A stretch of 64,000 nucleotides of DNA, taken from assembly GCF_963664965.1 (NCBI RefSeq), contig NZ_OY761823.1:2808001-2872000 (forward strand), written 5' to 3'. The notes under the pieces are model-generated. The model saw only the letters and a list, made by a program, of their open reading frames with translations. It made no database searches and was not told the origin of the DNA. Below, in pieces: positions 1 through 9,156 of the stretch. Origin of the DNA: an uncultured Pseudodesulfovibrio sp. GTDB lineage: Bacteria; Desulfobacterota; Desulfovibrionia; Desulfovibrionales; Desulfovibrionaceae. Position 1 is the first letter of the stretch. Each line of letters opens with the position of its first letter. The translations under genes were made by a program, and so were the position numbers.

Positions 1-4
1 GGCC

Positions 5-2335
5 CTACCCCAGAGGAGCGGGCTCCTTCATATCCCAGATACCGCAGGGACAGGAATTCGCGCAGAATCCGCAAGCGATACACTTCTCCGGGTCCACGAC
101 ACGCTCAAAGCCGCCGTCCTCCAGTTCAACACGGGTAATGGCCGATTCCGGGCATACGGTATCGCAGATATAACAATCGCGGCAGGCACCGCAGGACGAG
201 CACTCCGCACCGCACTGGTTCATGTCACTGAACTCGACGACGCGCGGATCAAAGTATTCAAGCGTCATGCGGGTATAATCGATCATTTCCCGGGTATCGG
301 ACTGAGGCCGACGTCCGTTGAACAGATCGTCAATGACTTCCGCTGCGCGGCGTCCGTGCCCAATGGCATGGGTCAGCAATCCAGGACGAACGACATCGCC
401 GATGGCAAACACTCTGGAGTCCGTGGTCTGGTAATCGTCATTGACCACCACGTGCCCACGATCCAGCGCAATATTGTCCGGCAGGAACTCGATGTCCGGC
501 GCATCACCGATAGACATGATGACCGTATCTGCCTCAAGCAGTTCACCGCTCTGCAACAGAACACCGTCTTCGGTAATCTCCTTGGTGAAGCAAGGCCACT
601 TGAATCGTGCGCCGACTTCCTCGGCTTCCTTGCGCTCCTTGCCGAAAGAGGCCGGCTCCTGAATATCAATCAGCCTGATATCCTCGGCTCCGACGCCCGC
701 CGCCACGGTTGCGACGTCACAGCCGACGTTACCCGCACCGATGATGACGAGCTTCCTGCCGATCTTCGCCTTACCCTTTTTCGCGTCCTTAAGAAACGTG
801 AGAGCCGGGTAAATACGTTCATGACCGGGAACCGGAATGACACGCGGCTTCTGGGCACCGACAGCGAGCACCACGTAATCGTACTCATCCCGAAGCGCTT
901 CAAACTCCTTGCCCTTGAGTTCCTGCTGAAGATGAACATGCGGCAGGACCTCGGCGGCACGCTGAACCTCGGCCTCAACGACTTCCTTGGGCACGCGGGA
1001 ATTGGGGATGGAAGAAGATATCTTGCCACCCAACGTCTCGGCCATGTCATAGACAACGGCCTCGTGTCCCTTCATGCGTATCTGCCACGCCACGGAAATA
1101 CCGGCAGGCCCGCCGCCGATGACGGCCACGCGCTTCCCGGAAAGGGGCGGCAGTTCCGGGGCCTTGCTCTTGTACCCTTCCCGTCCGAGTTTGGTGATAT
1201 CAACCGCAGCCATGCCCTGCTGCGTGGAACGGGTACACCCTTCCATGCAGAGATTCGGGCAGAGATATCCGCAGACCGTGGCCGGGAACGGCGTGTACGC
1301 CAATGCGAGATCAACGGCTTCGTCGATCAGGCCGTCACGCACCAGACGCCAGCGTTCTTGCACGGGCATGCCGGTAGGACAGCTGGATTGACAGGGGGCC
1401 ATGTACTTGCGGTTTTCCCAGACCGGCACCTTGCGGCGCAAATCACCATGCACAATGAGCGGAATCGGAGAACGGTCAAGATCGGTCAAATCACCGATCA
1501 TGCCCCCCTGCCCGAGTTCGGCATCCCAGACATTCGCCCGGAAATCCGCCATGGAACGACGTACCCTGCCCTTCTTTTCAAACGGGGTTCTGGCGCGAAT
1601 TAGCTGCCACTCCTCGCGGCGGGTCAGGCGCTTGAGCAGTCTCGGCCTCTTTATCTTCCCGAGATACTCAGCCAGACTTTCCGTCAGCCATTCCCATGTT
1701 TCATCATCGATAGGCTCCATGACCGCATCTGCCTGCGAAAATCCGTCGATGGGACCACGCACGAAAATCCGCCCGCCGACCATCCCGACACAGGGCCGGT
1801 AGCCAAGGACGTTTTTCGGGTTCTGGGCATCATGTCCGCAGACAACAGCCGTGCCGCCCGCCATGAACTCGGCGAAATAATCACCGACCGATCCGAGCAC
1901 CCACAGTTCCGGTGCAGCAAACCGAGGGTTCGTCTTGGTCATGGTCATGCCACGCGCACCGATGTCACCCGCAACAAAGACCTTGCCCTGAGCCATGGCA
2001 TTGCACGCGCCGTTGCTGGCGCTGCCGTGCACAACGATCTCGGCCCCGGCGTTCAGCCAGCCGATGTCATCGGACGCGGCCCCCATGATCTCAATGGTTG
2101 TGCCGGGGAATCCTTTGGAACCGATACGCTGGCCCGGTGATCCCGTAATGGTGACGTGGATCGGCTCCTCCTTGGAAATCCAGAGCCGACCGCCAATGCC
2201 ATGCTGGCCCATGGCGTCTATTTCAAGCTTGCGGGCACCGGTTCGAATAGCAGCCTGAACGCGCTCCTCAAGAATGCGCGACTCTATGCGGACGCCGTCT
2301 TCATGCCCGTCTATACGATATATCTTCTTAGCCAT
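5..2335 (-). CDS. Glutamate synthase, GXGXG domain fused to FAD/NAD(P) and ferredoxin domains
   Basis: This subunit of a split, archaeal-type glutamate synthase passes reducing equivalents to the FMN subunit encoded just upstream. Residues about 1-240 form the Gly-rich GXGXG helix domain normally at the end of GltB (motif GDIGARGMTMTK). A GltD-like oxidoreductase follows, with the dinucleotide-binding motif VAVIGGGPAGIS near residue 405 and a second one, LVIIGAGNVGCDV, further on. The C-terminus holds clustered Cys motifs (CGACRDCYICDTVCP and CIACGFCANSCPCG) for two Fe-S clusters. I placed the start at ATG 2335 because GGAG lies 6 bases before it; the reading frame opens 4 codons earlier at a TTG. 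The FMN-subunit stop is 15 bases upstream, so the genes are probably co-transcribed. The family is clear; the electron donor is not visible from sequence. Confidence 0.9.
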   Translation of the reverse strand: MAKKIYRIDGHEDGVRIESRILEERVQAAIRTGARKLEIDAMGQHGIGGRLWISKEEPIHVTITGSPGQRIGSKGFPGTTIEIMGAASDDIGWLNAGAEIVVHGSASNGACNAMAQGKVFVAGDIGARGMTMTKTNPRFAAPELWVLGSVGDYFAEFMAGGTAVVCGHDAQNPKNVLGYRPCVGMVGGRIFVRGPIDGFSQADAVMEPIDDETWEWLTESLAEYLGKIKRPRLLKRLTRREEWQLIRARTPFEKKGRVRRSMADFRANVWDAELGQGGMIGDLTDLDRSPIPLIVHGDLRRKVPVWENRKYMAPCQSSCPTGMPVQERWRLVRDGLIDEAVDLALAYTPFPATVCGYLCPNLCMEGCTRSTQQGMAAVDITKLGREGYKSKAPELPPLSGKRVAVIGGGPAGISVAWQIRMKGHEAVVYDMAETLGGKISSSIPNSRVPKEVVEAEVQRAAEVLPHVHLQQELKGKEFEALRDEYDYVVLAVGAQKPRVIPVPGHERIYPALTFLKDAKKGKAKIGRKLVIIGAGNVGCDVATVAAGVGAEDIRLIDIQEPASFGKERKEAEEVGARFKWPCFTKEITEDGVLLQSGELLEADTVIMSIGDAPDIEFLPDNIALDRGHVVVNDDYQTTDSRVFAIGDVVRPGLLTHAIGHGRRAAEVIDDLFNGRRPQSDTREMIDYTRMTLEYFDPRVVEFSDMNQCGAECSSCGACRDCYICDTVCPESAITRVELEDGGFERVVDPEKCIACGFCANSCPCGIWDMKEPAPLG

Positions 2336-2349
2336 TTCTCTCTCCAAAC

Positions 2350-3984
2350 CTAGATCACGTACTTGATGTCGAGACGATCTGCGACGTGCTTGTCACTGAC
2401 GCCGAGAGCGTCGGACATGCCGATGGGCAAGGACGTGGAACGTCCGAGCGGTGCGAACACCTTACGCAGTTCCGTGTCGAAGCTCAGGTAGAAATCCACG
2501 ACGCGCTCGGCAACCTTTTCAGGATCGAGACGACGGTAGACTCTCGGGTCCTGCGATGTGATGCCCTTGGGGCAGACGCCGATATTGCAGACATTGCAAC
2601 GGTCTTTTTCACTGCCCACGCATCCGGCTCCGGCCTGCATGACGTACTTGCCGATCTGCACCATGCTCGCACCGAGCATGATGAGCGCAGCGGCATTAGC
2701 TGCGAGATTGCCATGCTTGCCGATGCCGCCTCCTGCGATGAGCGGAATTTCATTCTGTGCGCCGGAAAGACACAGCGCCTTGTAACAGTCGCGCAGGTTG
2801 GAAGCGATGGGATGTCCCATGTGGTTCATGGAAACATTGTACGCCGCCCCGGTGCCGCCGTCTTCACCATCAATGGCAAGTCCGGCTGCATACGGATTAC
2901 GCACAAGGTTGTTCAGCACTGCCAGCGACGTCGAAGATGCCGAGATTTTGGGATAAACCGGCACTCGAAATCCCCAGGCCATGGACATGGACTGGATCAT
3001 CTTGGAAACGGATTCCTCAATGGAGTACTGCGTCTGGTGCGTCGGCGGACTCGGCAGGCTCACGCCCTTGGGCACACCGCGAATGGCAGCGATAAGCTCA
3101 TTGACCTTGGACCACATGAGCAAGCCGCCGTCACCGGGCTTGGCACCCTGACCGTACTTGATCTCAATGGCACACGGATCTTCCTTCATCTCGGGGATGG
3201 CGTGGATGATCTCGTCCCAGCCGAAATAACCGGAAGCGATCTGCAAAATGACATATTTCAGGAAACGGGAACGCAACAGACGCGGCGGGCACCCGCCCTC
3301 GCCCGTACACATACGCACAGGCATGTTCAGTTCTTCGTTGAGATATGCCACGCCCATCTGAAGCCCTTCCCACATGTTCGGGGAAAGCGCACCAAAGGAC
3401 ATGCCGCCGATGACAAGCGGATAAATTTCACGGACCGGCGGCTTCCAGCCATTCTCCCGGTGACACTTAATCTCATCCTCGGGGGACAGGACGCGCCCAA
3501 GCAGGGTCCGCATCTCGAATTCATGACGCCCCGCATCGAGCGCGGGATCGGTCAGCATGGAAATACGAATGAACTTCAGTTGATCGAGCAGGCTTTCGCT
3601 GCTGTTCCGACGACCGCCGCGGGTCCGAGGCTGGCCACCGCGATTATTTTGAAACTGTAGTGTCGTGGAGTCGTACTCTCTCTGCGGTTCAATAGCGTTG
3701 TTAGGGCAAACCATGTTGCACATGGAGCAGCCGATACATGCATACGCAGGGTCCGTGCGCTGCCGGATGCCGTAAAAGGTGGAAAACTCGTTCGTAGGTT
3801 TGGCCGCCAGCCCCATGGACGTCTTGATCTCGCGCTTGCGAAACACACCCAGTTCAATGGCATTGACCGGACAGACCGAAGTACACCGCCCGCATTTGGT
3901 GCAGGTATTGATATCCCACTTGACCTGCCAGGGCAGGTCCTTACGACTTAAGGTTGAAGGCGTAATGGGTCTTTCTGAGAGCAT
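2350..3984 (-). CDS. gltB: Glutamate synthase FMN-binding (GltB-type) subunit with N-terminal ferredoxin domain
   Basis: This is the catalytic synthase subunit, which joins ammonia to 2-oxoglutarate on FMN. The N-terminus carries two ferredoxin-type motifs (CTKCGRCTSVCP at residues 28-39 and YACIGCSMCNMVCP). The central part is a TIM-barrel glutamate synthase domain (VIGGMSFGALS, GEGGCPPRLLRS, AIDGEDGGTGAAY, IAGGGIGKHGN). A Cys cluster near the end, CNVCNIGVCPKGI, matches the 3Fe-4S site of GltB. The ATG at 3984 has GGGAGG 7 bases upstream and is preferred to the upstream in-frame start at 4002. The gene overlaps the end of the glutaminase gene by 37 bases, a sign of translational coupling. 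Together the three genes make a complete glutamine-dependent enzyme split across three polypeptides. Confidence 0.92.
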   Translation of the reverse strand: MLSERPITPSTLSRKDLPWQVKWDINTCTKCGRCTSVCPVNAIELGVFRKREIKTSMGLAAKPTNEFSTFYGIRQRTDPAYACIGCSMCNMVCPNNAIEPQREYDSTTLQFQNNRGGQPRTRGGRRNSSESLLDQLKFIRISMLTDPALDAGRHEFEMRTLLGRVLSPEDEIKCHRENGWKPPVREIYPLVIGGMSFGALSPNMWEGLQMGVAYLNEELNMPVRMCTGEGGCPPRLLRSRFLKYVILQIASGYFGWDEIIHAIPEMKEDPCAIEIKYGQGAKPGDGGLLMWSKVNELIAAIRGVPKGVSLPSPPTHQTQYSIEESVSKMIQSMSMAWGFRVPVYPKISASSTSLAVLNNLVRNPYAAGLAIDGEDGGTGAAYNVSMNHMGHPIASNLRDCYKALCLSGAQNEIPLIAGGGIGKHGNLAANAAALIMLGASMVQIGKYVMQAGAGCVGSEKDRCNVCNIGVCPKGITSQDPRVYRRLDPEKVAERVVDFYLSFDTELRKVFAPLGRSTSLPIGMSDALGVSDKHVADRLDIKYVI

Positions 3985-5084
3985 TGGACAACCTCCCGGC
4001 AATCGGGTCCAACAATTGCCGTATCAAGATGCATAGGTTGGAAATCTTTACTTTTATCTCGTTCGGGAATGGCGGCATTCAATCCGCATATTTCCGAGGA
4101 AAAGGCATAAATACCGAGTTCGGGATTGCCTCCGACCACGCCGGGGCGCAGCTTCTTGCGATCCTGAACCATGAACATGGTGCCGTCTTCAAGACAGCCG
4201 ATGATGCAGTTGGGGCCGTCAATGATCAATTTCCGGCAAGCCTTCTTCAGGCTGGAAAGAAATTCGCGGTCCTGATGATCCACCATTTCCTCATCACTCA
4301 TGGGGGTAATGACATGCTTGTACGCACTGATATCAAGACCGAGTTTCTTGGTGGCGTAATGTGCAATATGCGTAAACACCTCGGAATCGGACTGATAGCC
4401 TTCGTAACCGGTCACGCCGCGCGACTGGAGATATTCCTTGATGGGAACAAACGCCGTATTCTCGCCATTGGTCATGGTGCCGACGCCCTCAATGAAGAAG
4501 GGATGGCAGGCATACAGGTTAATGGCGTAGTTTGTGTTCTGACGCCCCTGCGCGAGAATGTGCCGTGCATGCAGCTCCTCCCGGCCAAGCTGGAGATACT
4601 CTCCGATAGCCAAAGGGTCGCCCACTTCCTTGATCATGATGGTGTCCGGCCAGAAGGAAAAGACCATCATGTCGCCGGTCCTCTCTCCCTCCGCACGTAG
4701 GTCAAGGCGCATCTGCACGAGTTGTTCATCCCGCTTGGCCTTGGGCAAGGCCTGCCACTCCTCTGACATGATATATGCCAAAGACGCATAGGTTCCGCGC
4801 CGCGGAGTTCCGGACGGAGGCCGGGACTCCGGCTTGAACATGGCGGAATATTTGGCGCGATGCCCACGTTCAGCCATATATTCATAAACCCGCTTCAACC
4901 CGGCGTCAGTAAAGATACCGGATAGAATCGGATTTTCCTTCAAATCTTCAAAAGGACCGCCAAGCCCGCTGAGATACAGCCCCACCCCGGAACCGTCATG
5001 CCCTTCTTTCATGACATTGAGGGCATCGATGGCGCGCATGGGTGACACCGGGTCGCGGCTTGTGAGCGCAAATAAACGGCACAT
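3948..5084 (-). CDS. Class II glutamine amidotransferase subunit of glutamate synthase
   Basis: This gene supplies the ammonia-releasing domain of the glutamate synthase operon. The predicted start MCRLFALTS puts Cys at position 2, so Met removal would expose the N-terminal nucleophile that defines class II (Ntn) glutamine amidotransferases. For that reason I use ATG 5084 rather than the in-frame ATG 6 codons upstream. Further family features are EGHDGSGVGLYL, the TNGENTAF stretch and YEGYQSDSEVF. The product is about 378 residues, longer than a bare glutaminase domain, as in stand-alone GltB N-domain proteins. It is first in a minus-strand operon of three. The promoter should lie in the AT-rich gap to its right. 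Confidence 0.88.
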   Translation of the reverse strand: MCRLFALTSRDPVSPMRAIDALNVMKEGHDGSGVGLYLSGLGGPFEDLKENPILSGIFTDAGLKRVYEYMAERGHRAKYSAMFKPESRPPSGTPRRGTYASLAYIMSEEWQALPKAKRDEQLVQMRLDLRAEGERTGDMMVFSFWPDTIMIKEVGDPLAIGEYLQLGREELHARHILAQGRQNTNYAINLYACHPFFIEGVGTMTNGENTAFVPIKEYLQSRGVTGYEGYQSDSEVFTHIAHYATKKLGLDISAYKHVITPMSDEEMVDHQDREFLSSLKKACRKLIIDGPNCIIGCLEDGTMFMVQDRKKLRPGVVGGNPELGIYAFSSEICGLNAAIPERDKSKDFQPMHLDTAIVGPDCREVVQCSQKDPLRLQP

Positions 5085-5896
5085 AAACTCAAATAACCCC
5101 ACGGTTAAAAGTTGCCGGATTCAACACAGCTTCGAAATCGCCATGCAATCCGCCTTGCTCAGAGATTCAAAATTTAACGTTTTTGAAAAAAATGTGATTT
5201 TATTCATTCACAAAAAACACAATCATAACCGCCATAACGTCGATTAACACTAGACCAAAACACAATACGCTGCAACCAATCAAAGAACAGCAAAATTAAC
5301 ACTTTTGTCAGCAAGAACGTTTTCCATATGGAAACAGGTACCCATTTATCCCCAAGAGTGTTTTTACCCCACTTCCTCACCGTCAATCCTTCACTGCAAA
5401 CACAAGATAGTTGTGTGCACTTCTTATTCATTCTTCAAAAAACAAGAACAAAGCTTCACTTTACAACATCACCCACACACTTCACTTTAACTGAATTCGC
5501 ATAGCCAAAGCCACCTGAAACCGCCTTTGCTGACATTATTATTTTTCAAAAAGAAAACCGGAAGAGCACGCCATTTTTAAATGTGCCACATTTCACAATT
5601 GGTGTTTGACATGCCATTTGAGTTTCTGTAGACCAACTCCCCGACGCACGAGGAAACCCCTCAATGCGCCATTGGTAGGGAAAAAATCCAAAGGCGCTTG
5701 CTCCTTTTCTCGAAGTGGCATGAGAAAAACGGAACAAGCAGGCCAAAGCTGAAGAATGTCTGCGATTGCGTTTTGGGGACGCACGACTTTCAACAACAAC
5801 GGATTATGCTTGAAAAGCATACGCAGCAAGACAAGACAAGCATGTTTCTTGATCGGTCGCCCGGTCTGAATCATTTAAATTAATGGATTAAATACA
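5085..5896. other. AT-rich gene-poor intergenic region
   Basis: This 812-base stretch lies between the divergent glutamate synthase operon and the TSCPD gene. It is clearly more AT-rich than the flanking genes, with A/T runs around 5166-5300 that would suit promoter and activator sites for the minus-strand operon. Short open frames at 5593-5874 (93 codons) and 5546-5746 (66 codons), both minus strand, have no recognisable family, no good ribosome-binding site and overlap each other in different frames. They could be remnants of a decayed gene, but I do not call them. No tRNA or convincing hairpin terminator was found here. Confidence 0.5.
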
Positions 5897-6217
5897 ATGG
5901 ATAACGCACAACTTCACATGGCCCCCATGATCTCCGCCCCCGCAACCCAGCCCAAGATGGAACACTATGTCCCGGAAAAGGGTGTCTGCACCAAAGAAAT
6001 CAACTTTGTTGTTGAGAATGGCAGCATCGACTACGTCGAATTCGGAGGCGGCTGTGAAGGTAACCTCAAGGCCATCGCTTCAATGATTGAAGGCATGCAT
6101 GTCGATTTCGTTCTGGACCGTTTCAGCGGCATCACCTGCGGCTCCAAATCTACTTCCTGCGTGGACCAGCTGTGCCACGCCCTGCGTGAAAAGATGGCAA
6201 AAGAGCAGTCCAAATAA
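5897..6217 (+). CDS. TSCPD domain protein (TIGR03905-like)
   Basis: This is a small protein of 106 residues. The body from about residue 20 has the look of the TIGR03905/TSCPD family: VPEKGVCTKEI, then EFGGGCEGNLKAIASMIEGM, and the Cys-containing segment GITCGSKSTSCVDQL. TSCPD domains also occur at the C-terminus of some ribonucleotide reductases, and stand-alone members have no settled function. The conserved Cys residues (in GGGC, ITCG, TSC) suggest metal binding; this is inference. The first 20 residues are a non-conserved lead-in. There is no strong ribosome-binding site before ATG 5897. A perfect palindromic terminator follows, so the gene is probably monocistronic. Confidence 0.75.
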   Translation: MDNAQLHMAPMISAPATQPKMEHYVPEKGVCTKEINFVVENGSIDYVEFGGGCEGNLKAIASMIEGMHVDFVLDRFSGITCGSKSTSCVDQLCHALREKMAKEQSK

Positions 6218-6251
6218 GTTCTTCCAGAATTTCACTACAGATCGAAATGGC

Positions 6252-6293
6252 AAAGAAAAAGAGTCAGCGGTTAACCGCTGACTCTTTTTCTTT
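6252..6293. terminator. Bidirectional rho-independent terminator (42-bp perfect palindrome)
   Basis: The left arm 6252-6272 and right arm 6273-6293 are exact reverse complements with no spacer. The GC-rich core is GAGTCAGCGGTT/AACCGCTGACTC, flanked by A-rich and T-rich tails, so a U-tract is present on either strand. It sits between the convergent TSCPD and hicB genes and should stop transcription from both. Confidence 0.85.
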
Positions 6294-6341
6294 GTCTATT
6301 GTATCAAGCCTCTCATTATACTGAGAGTAAAATCATTCGAA

Positions 6342-6743
6342 TTACTCGGCAAAAGGATCGGCCTTGATGGTTTCCCTTACTGCCACGGCAAGAAAGTCCG
6401 CCGGAGAAATACCATATTCACGACAGTACTTTTCCATACGCCCAACCAAATGCGTATGCATGACAACTTCAAACTCCTCAAAGTCACTGCCGTCTCCGAC
6501 AACCTCAACAAAAATGGCTTTCCGCCCCTTGTTTTCCGGCAGTGCCAGCAGCTCCTTTTTCCCGGTAGCCTCAGGTAACTCATTCCCCTCTTCAAGGTAC
6601 ATCTCAACGTAAAGGGCCAGAGCCTCATGTGCCTGATCAACAGCTTCATTAAGGTCCTCACCAAACGTAGAGCATCCCGGGAAATCGGGAAAAGTCACAC
6701 CAAAGCCCTGCTTTTCTTTTTCAAACAAAGCGACATACTTCAT
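6342..6743 (-). CDS. HicB-family protein without an adjacent HicA
   Basis: The 133-residue product begins with the HicB N-terminal fold: MKYVALFEKE, then GFGVTFPDFPGCSTFGEDLNEAVDQAHEAL. HicB proteins are antitoxins that usually pair with the short HicA mRNA interferase. The C-terminal part (HTHLVGRMEKYCREYGISPADFLAVAVRETI) looks like a small helical DNA-binding or dimerisation tail. No HicA reading frame is present on either side: only 37 bases separate this gene from mltA upstream, and a terminator follows downstream. It is therefore either an orphan antitoxin, a HicB-like regulator that has lost its toxin, or one whose toxin lies elsewhere. Confidence 0.8.
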   Translation of the reverse strand: MKYVALFEKEKQGFGVTFPDFPGCSTFGEDLNEAVDQAHEALALYVEMYLEEGNELPEATGKKELLALPENKGRKAIFVEVVGDGSDFEEFEVVMHTHLVGRMEKYCREYGISPADFLAVAVRETIKADPFAE

Positions 6744-6780
6744 ATATACTATCCTTATTATATCAGTCTCTTAATGAAAA

Positions 6781-8007
6781 CTATTCACTGACATGCGGAA
6801 GCGCTTCCATAACCCGCCGACTCACGAGCATGAACACCTCTGACTGTTCCTGCAAATGACCGGCAAGCGTTTCAGCTTCCTCGCCGGAACCACAGAATAA
6901 ATCCATACGTGTCCCCTTGATGGCTCCACCGGTATCCTGCGCCAGCACAAGCGACATGAACGGATCGGATTCGCCATTCTCATAATCCATGAGCAACGTC
7001 TTGAGGGCAAGCACACTGCCAAGAGGAATCATGGTCCGATCCACCGCCGCGCTAACACGCGGCACAAGAATGGAATTGATAGAACCATATGGGCCGTCAT
7101 CGGATAAACGGAAAAACACATAGCTGGGATTCTCAAACATCAACTGCTGTGCGGTCTCGGGATTGGCGTTGAGAAATGCCCGAATGCGCTGCATGCTCAT
7201 TTCCTCACGCGGGACATGCCCACGCTCAATCAGCAACTTGCCGAGAGAGACATACTTGTGACCGTTTTTACCGCCATAAAGAATATGCTTCACAGAACCA
7301 TCCGGCAACACAAGACGACCGGAACCCTGAATCTGAAGGAAAAATATATCCACCGGGTCTTTGGCCCATGCGATCTCGCGTCCTCTTCCGGCAAGCACGC
7401 CCTTCCCGTCAATGGCTTCCCGGTCGAAATACGGCTCAATGCCTTCCTCGCCCATACGATAAACGAGCGACTGCCCTTTCCAACGGTAATGGAAGTTGCT
7501 GAGGTTTGTTGTCTTCAAATCCTCGGGCACACCATAAAGCGGATACTTGAAGCGGTCATCCGGCGTAAGAGAAGCTTCCAGCCACGGCTCGTAGTACCCA
7601 GTCAACAACGTTCCCGGTGCCACCTTGAGCCATTGAAAACGTTCGGCAACCAGACGGGGGTTACGATCAAGCTGCGGCAACAGCCCGATGAGTTCGGCCA
7701 CACTGTCGCCCAGTTGCGCCCATGTCAGCTCAAGCCCGGGACGATTCACGCACACCGCATTCTGCGGACGCCTGAGAATGTAACCAAGGCTGTCCTCAAG
7801 AGCCGGACGCAATGCGGTCCAGGATCGCAGGCCCTGCAACCGGGTGGAAAGATGCGCCGCAAGACTTTCAGCCTCACTATCCCCAACCCGCTGATAGGCA
7901 GGAGTCTGATCGATTGAAGGGACTCCGCTTTTCTGCGGACATCCAAAGCAGGCAAGCAGGACTGAAAAACCAAAAACAACACACAGGAATCGCCGTAGCG
8001 TCAGCAC
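6781..8007 (-). CDS. mltA: Membrane-bound lytic murein transglycosylase A
   Basis: MltA cleaves the glycan strands of peptidoglycan at the inner face of the outer membrane, forming 1,6-anhydromuropeptides. The N-terminus is a lipoprotein signal (hydrophobic run ending LLAC, likely lipidated Cys). The MltA domain is marked by GTLLTGYYEPWLEAS and FFLQIQGSGRL. The 3D domain at the end carries SLVLAQDTGGAIKGTRMD, which includes the catalytic Asp of this family. The length of 408 residues is normal. The start codon is GTG 8007, which overlaps the last bases of the upstream permease gene, with GAGGTG just before it, so the two genes are translationally coupled. Confidence 0.93.
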   Translation of the reverse strand: MLTLRRFLCVVFGFSVLLACFGCPQKSGVPSIDQTPAYQRVGDSEAESLAAHLSTRLQGLRSWTALRPALEDSLGYILRRPQNAVCVNRPGLELTWAQLGDSVAELIGLLPQLDRNPRLVAERFQWLKVAPGTLLTGYYEPWLEASLTPDDRFKYPLYGVPEDLKTTNLSNFHYRWKGQSLVYRMGEEGIEPYFDREAIDGKGVLAGRGREIAWAKDPVDIFFLQIQGSGRLVLPDGSVKHILYGGKNGHKYVSLGKLLIERGHVPREEMSMQRIRAFLNANPETAQQLMFENPSYVFFRLSDDGPYGSINSILVPRVSAAVDRTMIPLGSVLALKTLLMDYENGESDPFMSLVLAQDTGGAIKGTRMDLFCGSGEEAETLAGHLQEQSEVFMLVSRRVMEALPHVSE

Positions 8008-9110
8008 TCTTTCACCTCGGAATCATTGAGATCATCCGCATATTCTTCCATATAAATCTGCAACATCACCATGACAAAACTCAGGATAAGCGGGCCATAA
8101 AAGATTCCAAGCATTCCGAAGCTGTACACCCCGCCAAGAATGGCGAGAAAAATATAGAACGTAGACACACGGGACGCTTCCCGCATGAAAATCGGACGAA
8201 GAACCGTATCAATACCGACAACAAACACACCACACCAAAGGGCCAGAAAAATTGCCATTTTCCAATCACCGGCCAGCAACAGATACGCGACCGAAGGCAC
8301 CCATACCAGACCAGTGCCAAGGACCGGAATCAACGACGCCAATGCCATCATCGCTCCCCAGAAGAAAGCGGGAATACCAGCAATGGCAAGTCCGATGCCG
8401 CCTGCGAATCCCTGTAAAACAGCGACAAGCAAACATCCCATGAGAACGCCACGCGCAACCCGCTTGAGACTGTCGATTATGTAGTCTTCCTGTCGAGGCC
8501 GCAGCGGAGAGAGGTGCTTGAGGTACGCCACCATTTTGCCGCCATCACGGAGAAAATAGAACAGAATGAAAACCATCAGCAGAAAATGCAGCACCAATTT
8601 CATGGCGTTGCGAACAAATCCTGTCCCGGCCGAAAGCATGGCCTGGGCAAATTCCTTTGAATACTGGATGAGGCTGGCCTGAATATCCATTTCATTGATA
8701 CGCAAAAACGGCAGTTCCATATGAATCCAGTTCATGTATTTATTCAACAGGTCGTTACGAGCCAGAGAATCGACATCGGCTGTGGCTATCCATGAATTCA
8801 ATGACACTAGGGATTCCACCCCCTGACTCATGAGCGCCATCACCAGAAATCCCATGGGCAAAAGCAGGCAGAACACGATAATCGCGACAGTAATCAGCGA
8901 AGCCCACGAACGATGCCCCTTGGTCACTTCAAGTGCCCAAGCGAAAACCGGCGCAAACAGCACGGCCAGCACAGTAGAGAAAATCAGCGTATGCAAGAAC
9001 GGTTGAATCAACGAAAAACCGAGATACAGGGAAAGAAACAGCAGAAGGATGAGAAACACCTTGTAGATGCCACCCGACAGTAAGGATGAAGAATTAGTAG
9101 TATTGCTCAT
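8001..9110 (-). CDS. AI-2E family transporter (PerM/YdiK-like permease)
   Basis: The product is a multi-spanning membrane protein of about 369 residues with roughly eight hydrophobic segments. The family signature is visible in FILFYFLRDGGKMVAYL, ADVDSLARNDLL in the soluble loop, and the C-terminal GVYSFGMLGIFYGPLILSF. Members have been linked to export of signalling molecules or ions, but substrates are mostly unproven. The frame opens at 9257, but its first 49 codons overlap the histidine kinase gene and read as non-membrane sequence. The second Met, before SNTTNSSSLLSGG, at 9110 is a better start, with GGAG 12 bases upstream. The gene lies between the kinase and mltA, all on the same strand. 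Confidence 0.85.
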   Translation of the reverse strand: MSNTTNSSSLLSGGIYKVFLILLLFLSLYLGFSLIQPFLHTLIFSTVLAVLFAPVFAWALEVTKGHRSWASLITVAIIVFCLLLPMGFLVMALMSQGVESLVSLNSWIATADVDSLARNDLLNKYMNWIHMELPFLRINEMDIQASLIQYSKEFAQAMLSAGTGFVRNAMKLVLHFLLMVFILFYFLRDGGKMVAYLKHLSPLRPRQEDYIIDSLKRVARGVLMGCLLVAVLQGFAGGIGLAIAGIPAFFWGAMMALASLIPVLGTGLVWVPSVAYLLLAGDWKMAIFLALWCGVFVVGIDTVLRPIFMREASRVSTFYIFLAILGGVYSFGMLGIFYGPLILSFVMVMLQIYMEEYADDLNDSEVKEC

Positions 9111-9156
9111 GAAATGGACATGCTCCGAGATTTCCTTTTGGATACTCAGTTTTTCT

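Noticed and set aside
356..1603. 415-codon plus-strand frame opposite the glutamate synthase gene
   Set aside because: No recognisable domain and exactly opposite a well-conserved gene; typical GC-driven shadow.
5593..5874. 93-codon minus-strand frame in the AT-rich gap
   Set aside because: No recognisable family, no ribosome-binding site and overlap with another frame of similar size. It may be a gene remnant but cannot be supported.
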